Source of the DNA: Pseudidiomarina atlantica
GTDB lineage: Bacteria > Pseudomonadota > Gammaproteobacteria > Enterobacterales > Alteromonadaceae
Assembly: GCF_000753735.1 (NCBI RefSeq)
Contig: NZ_JPIN01000009.1
Coordinates: 54,426-118,425, forward strand
Length of the DNA stretch: 64,000 bases
Direction: 5' to 3'
In this document: positions 55,232-64,000 of the stretch, in pieces
Layout: each line of letters starts with the position of its first letter
Numbering within the stretch: position 1 is the first letter of the stretch
The notes under the pieces: generated by a model
Seen by the model: only the letters and a program-made list of their open reading frames with translations
Database searches by the model: none
Told to the model about the DNA's origin: nothing
Position numbers and translations under genes: made by a program

Positions 55232-58159
55232 TTAGAAGCGGTATGACACGTTGAAGAACGCGCGACGACCTAAGTAGTCAAGCTGTGATGCAAACAGTGG
55301 TACGTTACCACGAACGTTTGCTGCAGCTGGGCTCACGCTAGGTGGCTGCTTGTCAAACAAGTTAGCAATACCGAAGGTTACATCAATATTGTCGTTGAAC
55401 GTGGTGTTCGCTGACAATGAGTGCAAGATGTAGGTCGGAGTTTCTGCTACGAAGCGAACTTTCTGACCACGATAAGTGGTGTCGTCAAAACCGTAGTATG
55501 AATAGTCTTCAGTTTTGTCGAAGTACGCCAAGTTCCAGTTGAAGCTCCAGTCGTCACGGCTGAAGGTAGTGTTAATAGTACCTACGTGACGTGGGTTACC
55601 CATCAAGCCGATGTAGTTCAATGGCTCGTCGGTTGCGAACTGCTGGAATGAACGTTGGATCTGGTTAGTGTGATCCCATTTGACGCGAAGATCACCAAAA
55701 TCAAATGAATCTTGGTAAGTTACGACAACGTCAACACCACGAACGATCTGTTCTGCAGTATTCAAGTAACCACCACGTACAGACTCGATACTCCAGTCAC
55801 CGTCTTGTGAACCGTCGTTACGCACGAACTGGTCACAGAATGGTTCGTTCTCGAAGTCTTCTGAGGTGTAACACTGGCTCAGTACCGCACCACCAGAAAC
55901 GTTTGAAATTTGGTCATTGATGACTACGTCGTAGTAATCGATAGACGCTGCGAAACGACCTTCTGGGCTGGTATACACGATACCGACACCTTCAGAAACT
56001 GAGGTTTCTGCGTCAAGCTGACCAGCACCACCACCAGAGATTGACAAGATTGAACCTGAGCTACCTACAGTATCAGTGTAAGTTTCTGGGATGCCATCAG
56101 CAGCACAGTTTTCACGGATACGTGGGTTAGTTGACTCAATCCAGTTCAAACATGGATCTGAAGTTTGACCGATGAAGCCAGTTTGGTTCTCAAGATACAA
56201 TTCATATAGCGCAGGAGCACGGAATGAAGTACCACGTGATGCACGAACACGGAAACCAGAACCAACGGTCCAGTTTGCGCTCAGTTTATAAGTAGTGTCA
56301 CTACCGTAAACGTTTACGTGCGTCCAACGACCAGAAGCGGTCAAATCAAGGCTTTCAACCAATGGCAGATCACGAACTACAGGGATGTTGAACTCTGCAT
56401 AGTATGCACGAGTGACCGCTTTACCAGCAGTGATACCAGCGCCTGAAAGACCCCACGAGTTACCTTCACGCGTTTGCTCGCCAGGTACGTCGTTGATTTC
56501 GTCTTTCTGCCAGTACACACCTAATGCTGCGCCCACTGGGCCTGCAGGAAGATCTAATAAGTCACCAGTGATGTAAGCATCAAAAGTGTCTTGTTTGTAA
56601 GTAGTGTTACCAGTGTCGATACCGAACAAGAAGTCACGCGCTGCTTGGCTTTGGTTCCCATACATGTTTTGCGGATCGAACCAGTCATAAGCATAACATT
56701 CACGACCAGAGATTTCAGTCACTTCGCCTTCACACGGAGCGCCGGCAAGGACGTTTTGCGCCATGATCATTGAGTCGAAGAAAATGATATCTTGTTCGTA
56801 CTTACCGCTGTTGTGTGAACGCTGGTAAGACATATCCCAGTTCCAGAAACCGATTGAACCTTCGAGGCCTACTACCGCACGGGTGTAATCAACAGTGGTT
56901 TCGTTACCGAAGTGATCGGTATAGTGAACAGGCAATACGAAAGTGCTACCTTCGAAGCCAGGTGCCATGCTGATTGGCAAGTAGCCTAGCTCACGCGTCC
57001 AGAACTGACGTACGTTCTCAGATTTAGTGTTACGGCTGCTGTGTAACAATTCGCCGTACCAAGAAGTGCTGTCGGTTAAGTCGTAGTCGGCCTGCAAATA
57101 GACTGACGATACTGTGGTTTTTGGAATCACAGTTGACTCAAGACGTGCTGGGTGACGACCGCCATCTAAGTAACCGTCAGAAGTTGCATCGTAACCTGCC
57201 CAGTACCAGCCTTCAGGTGCTGAAGTTACAAAGTCATTTTCTGTGGCTACGTTAGGGAAGCCATAACCTTCGTAGTCATATTGGAAACGACCGCCACCGA
57301 ATGAACCTGGGTGGAACAAGCCGAAGCCGCTTTCGGTACAGTGGTACTCACCAGTACGTGGGTCGATTGGATCAACACGCTCACCTGTTTCATAGTCGAA
57401 CAAGTAGCGAGTTGAACAGTCGAAGTAATCACGGTCTTTACGCTGCACACCAGTGTTAACGTTGTGGTCAGCTACGATACGCCATGAACCACGGTCAAAA
57501 GCTTCACCGTAAGTTGCGTTGATACGACCGGTTTCACCGCCGCTCTCGAATGGCTTAGAACCTGATACGTTGACTTCGCCGCCTTCACCTTTTTTAGTGA
57601 TGATGTTGATTACACCAGCAACTGCGTCAGAACCGTAGAGTGATGATGCACCGTCTTTCAGGATTTCAACACGCTCGATAACGCTGATCGGTAATGCGTT
57701 CATGTCGAATGCAGAAACTGCACCACGAGTACCAGCAGGACCGGCGCGACGGCCGTTCAAGAGGACCAAAGTACGGTTTGCACCCAAACCACGCATAGAA
57801 ATTGATTCGGCACCGCTACCACCGTTGGTTACGAAACCAACTGAGTAGGCTGAGATCAACTGGTCAGAGCCAGCTGCCACAGTAGAGGTACGCAACAATT
57901 CACCCAAAGTGTTCAAGCCTTGGTCTTCTGCGATTTCGGCAGTGATGATTTCGATTGGAGTTGCGCTGTCTAGGCCGTCAGTACGAATACGTGAGCCTGT
58001 GACTTGAATTTTTTCTGTTACTTCTTCGTTCTCAGCGTTTTGCTGCTCATCTTCAGATTGGTCTTGCGCGTAAGCCGGTGCACCAGCTAACAAAGCAGTA
58101 CCAAAACCTGCCATCATGATAGAACGAATAGAACTCGACAAAAATGACTGCTTAGCCAT
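55232..58159 (-). CDS. TonB-dependent outer-membrane receptor (2)
   Basis: From the ATG at 58157-58159 (GGGAGA six bases upstream) the product is 975 aa; an upstream frame start at 58198 is less likely. It has a signal peptide (about 1-31, ending GAPAYA), an acidic linker, a TonB-box-like EKIQVTGSRIRT, a plug with SISMRGLGANRTLVLLNGRR and DGASSLYGSDAVAGVINIIT, and a barrel ending GRRAFFNVSYRF. It is the same receptor class as the gene at 43199, and again an S9 peptidase is adjacent. A peptide substrate is inferred from that pairing. Confidence 0.92.
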   Translation of the reverse strand: MAKQSFLSSSIRSIMMAGFGTALLAGAPAYAQDQSEDEQQNAENEEVTEKIQVTGSRIRTDGLDSATPIEIITAEIAEDQGLNTLGELLRTSTVAAGSDQLISAYSVGFVTNGGSGAESISMRGLGANRTLVLLNGRRAGPAGTRGAVSAFDMNALPISVIERVEILKDGASSLYGSDAVAGVINIITKKGEGGEVNVSGSKPFESGGETGRINATYGEAFDRGSWRIVADHNVNTGVQRKDRDYFDCSTRYLFDYETGERVDPIDPRTGEYHCTESGFGLFHPGSFGGGRFQYDYEGYGFPNVATENDFVTSAPEGWYWAGYDATSDGYLDGGRHPARLESTVIPKTTVSSVYLQADYDLTDSTSWYGELLHSSRNTKSENVRQFWTRELGYLPISMAPGFEGSTFVLPVHYTDHFGNETTVDYTRAVVGLEGSIGFWNWDMSYQRSHNSGKYEQDIIFFDSMIMAQNVLAGAPCEGEVTEISGRECYAYDWFDPQNMYGNQSQAARDFLFGIDTGNTTYKQDTFDAYITGDLLDLPAGPVGAALGVYWQKDEINDVPGEQTREGNSWGLSGAGITAGKAVTRAYYAEFNIPVVRDLPLVESLDLTASGRWTHVNVYGSDTTYKLSANWTVGSGFRVRASRGTSFRAPALYELYLENQTGFIGQTSDPCLNWIESTNPRIRENCAADGIPETYTDTVGSSGSILSISGGGAGQLDAETSVSEGVGIVYTSPEGRFAASIDYYDVVINDQISNVSGGAVLSQCYTSEDFENEPFCDQFVRNDGSQDGDWSIESVRGGYLNTAEQIVRGVDVVVTYQDSFDFGDLRVKWDHTNQIQRSFQQFATDEPLNYIGLMGNPRHVGTINTTFSRDDWSFNWNLAYFDKTEDYSYYGFDDTTYRGQKVRFVAETPTYILHSLSANTTFNDNIDVTFGIANLFDKQPPSVSPAAANVRGNVPLFASQLDYLGRRAFFNVSYRF

Positions 58160-58756
58160 GTGAGTCTCCCTGATATTTTTATTGTAAGTTGTGTTCAATG
58201 GAACTTTTTAAAAAGTTTATTGGTTCAATCACCTGTGCTTATTGGGCTACAGCTGACTGGTTCCACAGAAGACGCCGCTTTAAAACGACTTTTGCTTCCG
58301 AGGTTCAGTCAACCACAGTTTTATTGTTTTTACAATAGCTTTGCAACAAGTTGTAAATGGGATTTGTGTGCCGAAAAAGTAACCATGCTTGTGATTTTTT
58401 CGTGGACTTGAAGGAGAACTTGTAACCAAATCATTAAGTCATTGTTTTATATGCATTTTAAGATGATCTCATATTTTTATGTTTACTAAATTAGATAATA
58501 CTCAAAGCGCAGCAGAGCGCATAATAGCCAGTTTTTGTACGTTTTTACGCCAACAGAAAAGTTCACGCTGATCATGTAACGAAATGTAACTTGAAATTTA
58601 CAATCAGCTTAGCTTTTCTATTCTACCTCAGTGGCTTTTCCATATGAGTTGTATAACTTTTACTTGAGCTGATTTCTCGACCATCGTCTATCTTGACCCT
58701 GAACCTAGGCTCACGCTACTGTTAGCGATTATCTAACGACCGCTGCCGAGACTTTC
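58160..58756. other. Long divergent intergenic region, no gene seen
   Basis: About 600 bp between the minus-strand TonB receptor 2 and the plus-strand hybrid kinase. It is AT-rich, with a 16 bp perfect palindrome AACTTTTTAAAAAGTT near 58203 in the receptor leader and a half-matching CRP-like site (TGTGA, then TCGTGGA) near 58390. A TATAAC near 58650 could be the kinase -10, but no good -35 fits. An 83-codon plus-strand frame at 58160 overlaps the receptor leader and has no ribosome site. Confidence 0.5.
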
Positions 58757-61700
58757 ATGACCCTATTGCTCATTGTCGCCTCCCTTGCCTATATTGCGCT
58801 GCTCTTCGCAGTAGCACATTACGGTGACAAGTCTGGTTCATGGGCCAACCGTCTGAGTTACAAGCCAACGGTTTACAGCATGTCTTTGGCTATCTATTGC
58901 ACCTCATGGACTTATTATGGTGCGGTCGGTAATGCTGCTAGCTTTGGCTGGGCCTACTTGCCTATTTTGCTGGGACCATTCTTGCTGTTTATTGTGGGCT
59001 TACCCATCGTTGAGAAACTGGTATCCGTTAGCAAGCAACAAAACATTACTTCGATAGCGGATTTTATTGCCAGTCGTTACGGCAAGCGCCAGCGTCTCGC
59101 GCTGTTTGTCACGCTTATCGCCGCACTCGCTACCATTCCCTATATTGCCTTGCAACTCAAAGCTGTCGGCTTAACCTTTGTGGTGCTGACCGACAACACT
59201 ACCGCTTTTACCGAGTTTTCTATCAACGAGTTAATGGCAGCTGCAATTATGGCGGTCTTCGCCATGTTGTTTGGTACCCGCCATATTGAAGTGACCGAGT
59301 ATCGCAACGGGATGATTTTGGCGATTGCATTTGAGTCGGCGGTGAAGCTCATTGCTTTGGTCGCCGCTGCCGTATTCGCTTGGTATCTGTTTACTGATGT
59401 ATCGCCAGTGTCAATGTTTGAGCGTATTACGCGACCGGAACAAGCCGTCTGGTCTTGGGCCGCTTTTACTGAATTCGACTTTATCGTGCAAACCTTTATG
59501 GCCGCAGGTGTTATTTTGTGTCTGCCGCGCCAGTTTCACGTGACCGTTGTCGATAATGTCAATATCTCACACTTACGCACAGCACGCTGGGGCTTCCCGC
59601 TGTATCTCTTGGTGGTTGCAGCAGCGATAGTGCCTATTGCCCTCACTGGTTCGATGTTCCTCGGCACCAACGTTGACGGCTCGACTTATGCGTTACAACT
59701 CCCTTTGCTGCATGATCAGACCTGGTTAGCGGTAGTCATCTTTATCGGTGGTTTTTCAGCGGCAACTGCAATGGTGATTATCGCCTCTGTCACGCTCAGT
59801 ACCATGATCACCAACGATGTCATCATGCCACTCATTTTGCAGCGCGGCCGCAGCTTTCCGTTTGGTATGCCGGCAGCTTTGCAAGCCACTGAAGTCCGCT
59901 CATTTCAAGGTCGCTTGTTATTCATTCGCCGTGTTGCGATTGCGGTCATCATGCTGTTGGCCTACCTGTGTTATTACTTATGGGCAGCAAATACTGGCCT
60001 CGTAAGTATCGGCTTGCTGGCATTTTCCGTGGTGCTGCAGTTACTGCCGGCAATTATCGGTGGTCTCTACTGGCGCCGTGGCCATGCGCGTGGGGTTTAT
60101 GTCGGCTTAGGTGTTGGTTTGCTCGCTTGGCTATTCAGTGTGGCGTTGCCGATGTATTTGCCGCACACCATGAGCGACACCAGTATTATCACCCAAGGCA
60201 CGGTGATTAGCCTCGCCGTAAATACGGCTGCCTACATAATCTTTTCACTGGTCGCACAAGCGCGTTTGGTCGACCGGATTCAGGCGACCGCCTTCGTTAA
60301 GCCGCGCGTCGCGGTACAAGAACACACCATTGGGCGCCATCATCAAGCCACCAATGGCGACATGGTGTTGTTGCTGCGCACTTTCATTGGCGAACAGCGG
60401 GCCAAACAGTTGCTCGACTTTTTCAATGACGCGCAACAAGTTGATATTAATGACGCGAAGAAAGACGATGTCGCCAGTCGCGAGTTTATCGATTACGTCG
60501 AACGCGCCTTAACCGGGGTGCTGGGCGCAGCGACTGCGCGCTCACTAGTCGAAGCGGCACTGCGCGATCGGCGTTTGCATCTCGAAGAGGTGGTGCACTT
60601 TTTTGATGACACCACGCAAGCACTGCAAACCCAGCAATCAATTCTGTTTAGCTCGTTGGAAAACCTTGCCCAAGGCATCAGCGTGGTCGATGCCGAACTG
60701 CGTCTGGTGGCTTGGAACAAGCGTTATCTTGATTTATTCGAGTATCCCGAAGGCATGGTCAAACCGGGGCAGCCTATCGCCACACTGATTCGCTACAATG
60801 CAGAGCGCGGCGAATGCGGGCCGGGTGAGGTTGACGAGCTGGTCAACAAACGCTTGAACTACATGCAAATGGGTTCACCGCATCGGTTTATTCGCCGCCG
60901 TGGCGACGGCCGTGTGATCGAAATGGTCGGTAACCCGCTACCTAACGGCGGCTTTGTCACCAGTTTCACCGACATCACCGAGCACGTTGAAACCGCCCAA
61001 GCGCTAGAAGAAGCGAATATTGACCTTGAGCAACGAATCAGTGTGCGACAACGCAAGATCCGCGAAATCAACAACGAGTTGACCGAAGAAATAGAACGCC
61101 GGCGCAAAGTTGAAGTTGAGCTGAAACAGGCAAAACAAGAAGCCGAAGAAGCCAATGCCTCGAAAACACGCTTTTTGGCACTTGCCAGCCACGATATTTT
61201 GCAGCCATTGAATGCCGCACGTTTGTATTTGTCGGCCATGGATGAAGCCACGTTAACGCCGCAAAACGTGCAACTCACCCACAAACTCGATACGGCCTTG
61301 GCTTCGACCGAGCACCTGCTCAGCACTCTGCTGCAGATTGCCAAGATGGATCAAGGCGCATTGCAGCCGAATTTCCGCCATGTGCAGTTGAGCACCATCA
61401 TTCAACCGCTACTGCACGAATATGCAGTGCTAGCACAACAGCGCGGTATCAAATTGCGCGCTCGCTGGCAAGATGCGGTAATTTATACCGACCCGACCTA
61501 TTTGCGCCGAATTATTCAGAACTTTTTATCGAATGCGGTCAAGTACAACCGGGAGCATGGCAAAGTTTTGCTCAGCGTTCGCAAGCGTGGCGAGCAACTG
61601 CAAATTGCCGTATGGGACACGGGCCCGGGCATCACCATGCAGCAACGCCAACGTGTGTTCGATGCGTTTTATCGTGGGCTAAATACCCGCGTAGAGGGGG

Positions 61701-62242
61701 TTGGACTTGGTTTAAGTGTCGCCAAGCGCATGAGTGAACAGCTGCGTTGCGAACTGAAACTCCACAGCAAAGAAGGTCACGGTAGCTGTTTTGTCGTAAC
61801 CGTGCCACGTGGTTCAGCAGCGCAAGTGATCCGTCAGCTTGCACCACAAGAACACGCACGCCCCAGTGCGCATCTCACCCTAGTGTGCGTCGATGACGAC
61901 AGTGAGAACCTCAATGCGCTGCGCGCGCTACTGGAAAAATGGGGCTGTACCGTCGAAACCTTCACCAGCAGTACCACTGTCTTGCAGTATGCAGCCACGC
62001 ATGAGGCTCCAGACGGCGTACTGCTGGATTATCAGCTAGGTGACGATGAGCATCATGGCTTGAGCTTAATTAGTGCCTTACGTGAGCATTGGGGGCCAGC
62101 CGTCACCGGTGCGCTCGTCACTGCGATGCGTGATGACAACGTACGTAAGCAAAGTCGTGAGGTGGGCTTACACTTCTTAGCGAAGCCAGTAAAACCGGCG
62201 GCCCTTAAAGCACTGTTGAAGCACTTAATGAGCCGCCGTTAG
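58757..62242 (+). CDS. Hybrid sensor kinase with sodium:solute symporter-like sensor domain (CbrA/CrbS type)
   Basis: The 1161 aa product has an SSS/PutP-like membrane domain (about 1-500, roughly 13 segments), a linker of the STAC type (about 520-610) and a PAS domain (about 635-745) containing NLAQGISVVDAELRLVAWNK. A coiled coil (about 745-800) leads to a HisKA dimerisation domain with phospho-acceptor His812 in LASHDILQPLNAARL. The ATPase domain has NFLSNAVKYN, DTGPGI and GVGLGLSVAKRM. A receiver domain follows with Asp1091 in LLDYQLGDD. CbrA/CrbS kinases control carbon use and acetate uptake or acs expression; the symporter module at 48369-53006 fits that role. The partner LuxR-type regulator is not in this window. 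Confidence 0.88.
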   Translation: MTLLLIVASLAYIALLFAVAHYGDKSGSWANRLSYKPTVYSMSLAIYCTSWTYYGAVGNAASFGWAYLPILLGPFLLFIVGLPIVEKLVSVSKQQNITSIADFIASRYGKRQRLALFVTLIAALATIPYIALQLKAVGLTFVVLTDNTTAFTEFSINELMAAAIMAVFAMLFGTRHIEVTEYRNGMILAIAFESAVKLIALVAAAVFAWYLFTDVSPVSMFERITRPEQAVWSWAAFTEFDFIVQTFMAAGVILCLPRQFHVTVVDNVNISHLRTARWGFPLYLLVVAAAIVPIALTGSMFLGTNVDGSTYALQLPLLHDQTWLAVVIFIGGFSAATAMVIIASVTLSTMITNDVIMPLILQRGRSFPFGMPAALQATEVRSFQGRLLFIRRVAIAVIMLLAYLCYYLWAANTGLVSIGLLAFSVVLQLLPAIIGGLYWRRGHARGVYVGLGVGLLAWLFSVALPMYLPHTMSDTSIITQGTVISLAVNTAAYIIFSLVAQARLVDRIQATAFVKPRVAVQEHTIGRHHQATNGDMVLLLRTFIGEQRAKQLLDFFNDAQQVDINDAKKDDVASREFIDYVERALTGVLGAATARSLVEAALRDRRLHLEEVVHFFDDTTQALQTQQSILFSSLENLAQGISVVDAELRLVAWNKRYLDLFEYPEGMVKPGQPIATLIRYNAERGECGPGEVDELVNKRLNYMQMGSPHRFIRRRGDGRVIEMVGNPLPNGGFVTSFTDITEHVETAQALEEANIDLEQRISVRQRKIREINNELTEEIERRRKVEVELKQAKQEAEEANASKTRFLALASHDILQPLNAARLYLSAMDEATLTPQNVQLTHKLDTALASTEHLLSTLLQIAKMDQGALQPNFRHVQLSTIIQPLLHEYAVLAQQRGIKLRARWQDAVIYTDPTYLRRIIQNFLSNAVKYNREHGKVLLSVRKRGEQLQIAVWDTGPGITMQQRQRVFDAFYRGLNTRVEGVGLGLSVAKRMSEQLRCELKLHSKEGHGSCFVVTVPRGSAAQVIRQLAPQEHARPSAHLTLVCVDDDSENLNALRALLEKWGCTVETFTSSTTVLQYAATHEAPDGVLLDYQLGDDEHHGLSLISALREHWGPAVTGALVTAMRDDNVRKQSREVGLHFLAKPVKPAALKALLKHLMSRR

Positions 62243-62253
62243 AGGTAGGTCAA

Positions 62254-62694
62254 TTAACGTTCTGCTGTTGGCTGCGCGAGACAGCGACCGCCGTTGAGCA
62301 CGACGAGAGGCTTCGAGATCATCTCACAGGTACCGACAATGTCATTGTCCTGTTGAAAGGCAGTCTGCAACTCGCGGTGCTCGTCGATGAGCTTCAGTAG
62401 CACCTGCTCATCAAGAGCCGCGGTCGAATACGCCATATAATACTCAGGACCGCCACAGGGGCGGTGACCGATAGCTGCGAGCTTACACTGCTCGAGATTA
62501 TCAGCGTACGCCATACCAATCATCGAACGTATTTGTTGATCCAGTTCGGCAAATTCAGCCTGACTATCACGTGCCGGTTCCATTTCCGGCTGCTCAGTGG
62601 AGAGTTCCGCTGATACCGACTGCGATGGCTCCTCAATGGAGCCACCGCAACCTGTTAATAGCGTCAAACCAAAGGCTAACAACGCATATTTCAT
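62254..62694 (-). CDS. Small lipoprotein of unknown function
   Basis: The 146 aa product has a type II signal peptide with lipobox LTGC (Cys16), an acidic Ser/Glu-rich tether (about 20-50) and a C-terminal domain with three further Cys (LEQCKLAAIGHRPCGGPEYY, GTCEMISKP, GGRCLAQP). I do not recognise the family. It lies 16 bp downstream of the PKD-repeat gene on the same strand and is convergent with the kinase gene (11 bp), so it is probably co-transcribed with the PKD protein and may serve the same surface process. Confidence 0.75.
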   Translation of the reverse strand: MKYALLAFGLTLLTGCGGSIEEPSQSVSAELSTEQPEMEPARDSQAEFAELDQQIRSMIGMAYADNLEQCKLAAIGHRPCGGPEYYMAYSTAALDEQVLLKLIDEHRELQTAFQQDNDIVGTCEMISKPLVVLNGGRCLAQPTAER

Positions 62695-62710
62695 ATCCGC
62701 TCCTTGCGAA

Positions 62711-64000
62711 TTAACGCTGCGCCTTACGACGACGCAGCCAAATCAGAGGTAATGCCAACAAACCTAACCAAGCGCCGAAGCTACCTGAAGATTCGTCGCC
62801 ACCCGGTGAACCACCACCGCTAGCATCCGGGTTATACACCACGACACTGACGTCATCGAAGTCGGTCAACTGGCCGTCACTCACCGTTAAACGGAAGATC
62901 AAGGTCGACTGAATATTGACCGATGGTGCAGTAAAGCTGACCGTTTCACCTGAAGTGCTTGACAAGGTGACCTCTGGTCCGCCCATTTGCTCCCAGGTGT
63001 AGCTCAGCGTATCACCATCTGGATCACCGCTGGTAGCGCCACTCAAGGTCACCGTTTGGCCAACCGGAACGCGACTCAACGAAGCGTTAGCATCGGCGTT
63101 CGGCGGCGTGTTAGCGCCCTGCAATGTCACAGTTACCTCAGCAGTATCCGTTGCCACGCCATCGCTGACAGTGACAGCAAACACCGCGTCGGCAGTTACA
63201 TCGATAGCTGGGACAACGAAGCTGGCCACTGCTTGGTTCGCGTTGGTCAAGCTTACCGCAGGACCACTGACTTGGCTCCAGCTAAAGCTGAGCGTGTCAC
63301 CATCTGGATCACTACTTTCACTGGCGTCTAACTCTACCACTGAATCCACCGGTTGCGGACCGGTAACTGGCGCCACCACTGCGCTTGGTGCGTCATTCAC
63401 CGGAGCAACCGCTAATACGGTGACGTTGACCGAGGCCGTTACCGCAGCGGCAGTACCGTCACTCACCGACACTTGGAAGCTCAACTGCGCATCGCTGGTC
63501 AGTTCTGGTGCGGTGAAACTTGCACTGCTGGTGTTGGCACCACTCAAACTAACGTTTGGACCCGCTGTTTGCGCCCAGCTGTAGCTGAGGGTGTCGCCGT
63601 CGGCATCACTGGCATTTGCAGTTAAGGTTACCGCCGTGTTGGCGTTCACTTGACTAGCCGAAGCCGATGCCGTCACCGTTGGTGCGGTGTTGGCAGCTTC
63701 GAATTGCACGTCAACAGTAGCAGTATCTGACAATGCGCCGTCGGATACAGTGACTTGGAAGCGTGCCGTTTCGTCACTGCTAATGTTTGGCACGGTAAAG
63801 CTGGTTTGCGCACTGCTGGTTGAGCTAAAGGTTACCGAAGTCCCCGTTAACTGCGTCCACGTATAGCTCAGCGTATTGCCGTCCGGATCAGAGCTACCGC
63901 TGGCATCAAGCGTTACCTGAGTCCCTTCAGCCTTGGCACCTGATACTGGTGCAATGACAGCTGATGGCGCAGCATTGTTGCTAGTTACGGTAACTTCTAC
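62711..64000 (-). CDS. PKD-repeat surface or secreted protein with GlyGly-CTERM-like tail (5' end beyond the window)
   Basis: The reading frame is open to the right edge, so only the C-terminal 429 residues are seen. It contains four tandem Ig-like repeats of about 95-100 aa, each with the PKD/K319L-type calcium-loop pattern SDPDGDTLSYxWxQxxGP and ending in FxVTVSDG. A Gly/Ser linker then leads to a hydrophobic segment (GAWLGLLALPLIW) and a basic end LRRRKAQR, matching the GlyGly-CTERM sorting signal processed by rhombosortase in type II-secreting bacteria. An internal start at 63793 is only a GTG and is not the true start. The upstream catalytic or adhesive domain is unknown. Confidence 0.85.
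   Translation of the reverse strand, partial: VEVTVTSNNAAPSAVIAPVSGAKAEGTQVTLDASGSSDPDGNTLSYTWTQLTGTSVTFSSTSSAQTSFTVPNISSDETARFQVTVSDGALSDTATVDVQFEAANTAPTVTASASASQVNANTAVTLTANASDADGDTLSYSWAQTAGPNVSLSGANTSSASFTAPELTSDAQLSFQVSVSDGTAAAVTASVNVTVLAVAPVNDAPSAVVAPVTGPQPVDSVVELDASESSDPDGDTLSFSWSQVSGPAVSLTNANQAVASFVVPAIDVTADAVFAVTVSDGVATDTAEVTVTLQGANTPPNADANASLSRVPVGQTVTLSGATSGDPDGDTLSYTWEQMGGPEVTLSSTSGETVSFTAPSVNIQSTLIFRLTVSDGQLTDFDDVSVVVYNPDASGGGSPGGDESSGSFGAWLGLLALPLIWLRRRKAQR

Noticed and set aside
58160..58411. 83-residue plus-strand frame in the receptor-kinase spacer
   Set aside because: It begins inside the receptor signal region on the other strand, has no ribosome site and resembles no known protein.

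Overview
This window reads as chromosomal DNA of a marine gammaproteobacterium of the Alteromonadales, most likely Idiomarinaceae (Idiomarina or Pseudidiomarina). The basis is gene order (cpoB-tRNA-Lys-nadA, ruvC-ruvA-ruvB, cmoA-cmoB, ccmA-I, ribF-ileS-lspA-fkpB-ispH), a proteolytic and peptide-uptake gene set (S9 peptidases, TonB receptors, a POT transporter) and moderate GC. The genus is an inference; no rRNA gene is present. I see no prophage, CRISPR array, plasmid origin or classical insertion sequence.

Layout. 1-6028: start of nadA, two near-identical tRNA-Lys genes and the Tol-Pal operon ybgC-tolQ-tolR-tolA-tolB-pal-cpoB, all on the minus strand. 6029-6795: a gene-poor 750 bp spacer with two heptamer-repeat elements flanking a candidate small RNA. 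6782-13653: aspS-yebC-ruvC-ruvA-ruvB (minus) and cmoA-cmoB (plus). 13682-17909: a LysR regulator convergent with a POT peptide transporter, then galU and mlaA. 17925-24898: the complete cytochrome c maturation operon ccmABCDEFGHI. 24973-29683: a minor-pilin operon (fimT-pilW-pilX-pilV) with pilE divergent; its PilV-like protein is very large and no PilY1 is seen. 29700-37316: murJ-ribF-ileS-lspA-fkpB-ispH. 37325-38314: a repeat element carrying an S23-type four-helix-bundle gene, then rpsT and tRNA-Arg(CCT). 38316-48276: two TPR-sulfotransferases, a TPR-2OG-Fe(II) oxygenase, a TonB receptor and an S9 peptidase. 48369-53006: a DEDDh exonuclease, a cNMP/CBS/DUF294 protein and an acetate-type sodium:solute symporter with its DUF4212 partner. 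53152-58159: a second S9 peptidase/TonB receptor pair. 58757-62242: a CbrA/CrbS-like hybrid kinase with a transporter-like sensor domain. 62254-64000: a lipoprotein and the C-terminal part of a PKD-repeat surface protein with a GlyGly-CTERM-like tail.

The most unusual feature is a family of nine intergenic elements built as (TTATTCG)n - core - (CGAATAA)n. They sit at junctions of housekeeping genes, supply the stop codon of ruvB and ribF, and abut the TTG start of murJ. Five are compact, with 21-25 bp cores; three have cores of about 95-110 bp, two of which are visibly related to each other; the ninth contains the four-helix-bundle gene, whose own stop codon lies inside the repeat arm. A reasonable hypothesis is a miniature mobile or hairpin element family in which the gene-bearing copy is the full-length form. 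The second candidate for an undescribed system is the sulfotransferase-hydroxylase-sulfotransferase cluster beside a TonB receptor/peptidase pair.

How the genes work together: envelope integrity and division (Tol-Pal, MlaA, MurJ, LspA), recombination repair (RuvABC), tRNA wobble modification (CmoAB), respiration (Ccm), surface pili, and uptake and breakdown of peptides (two TonB/S9 pairs plus POT), with a likely acetate uptake and sensing module at the right.
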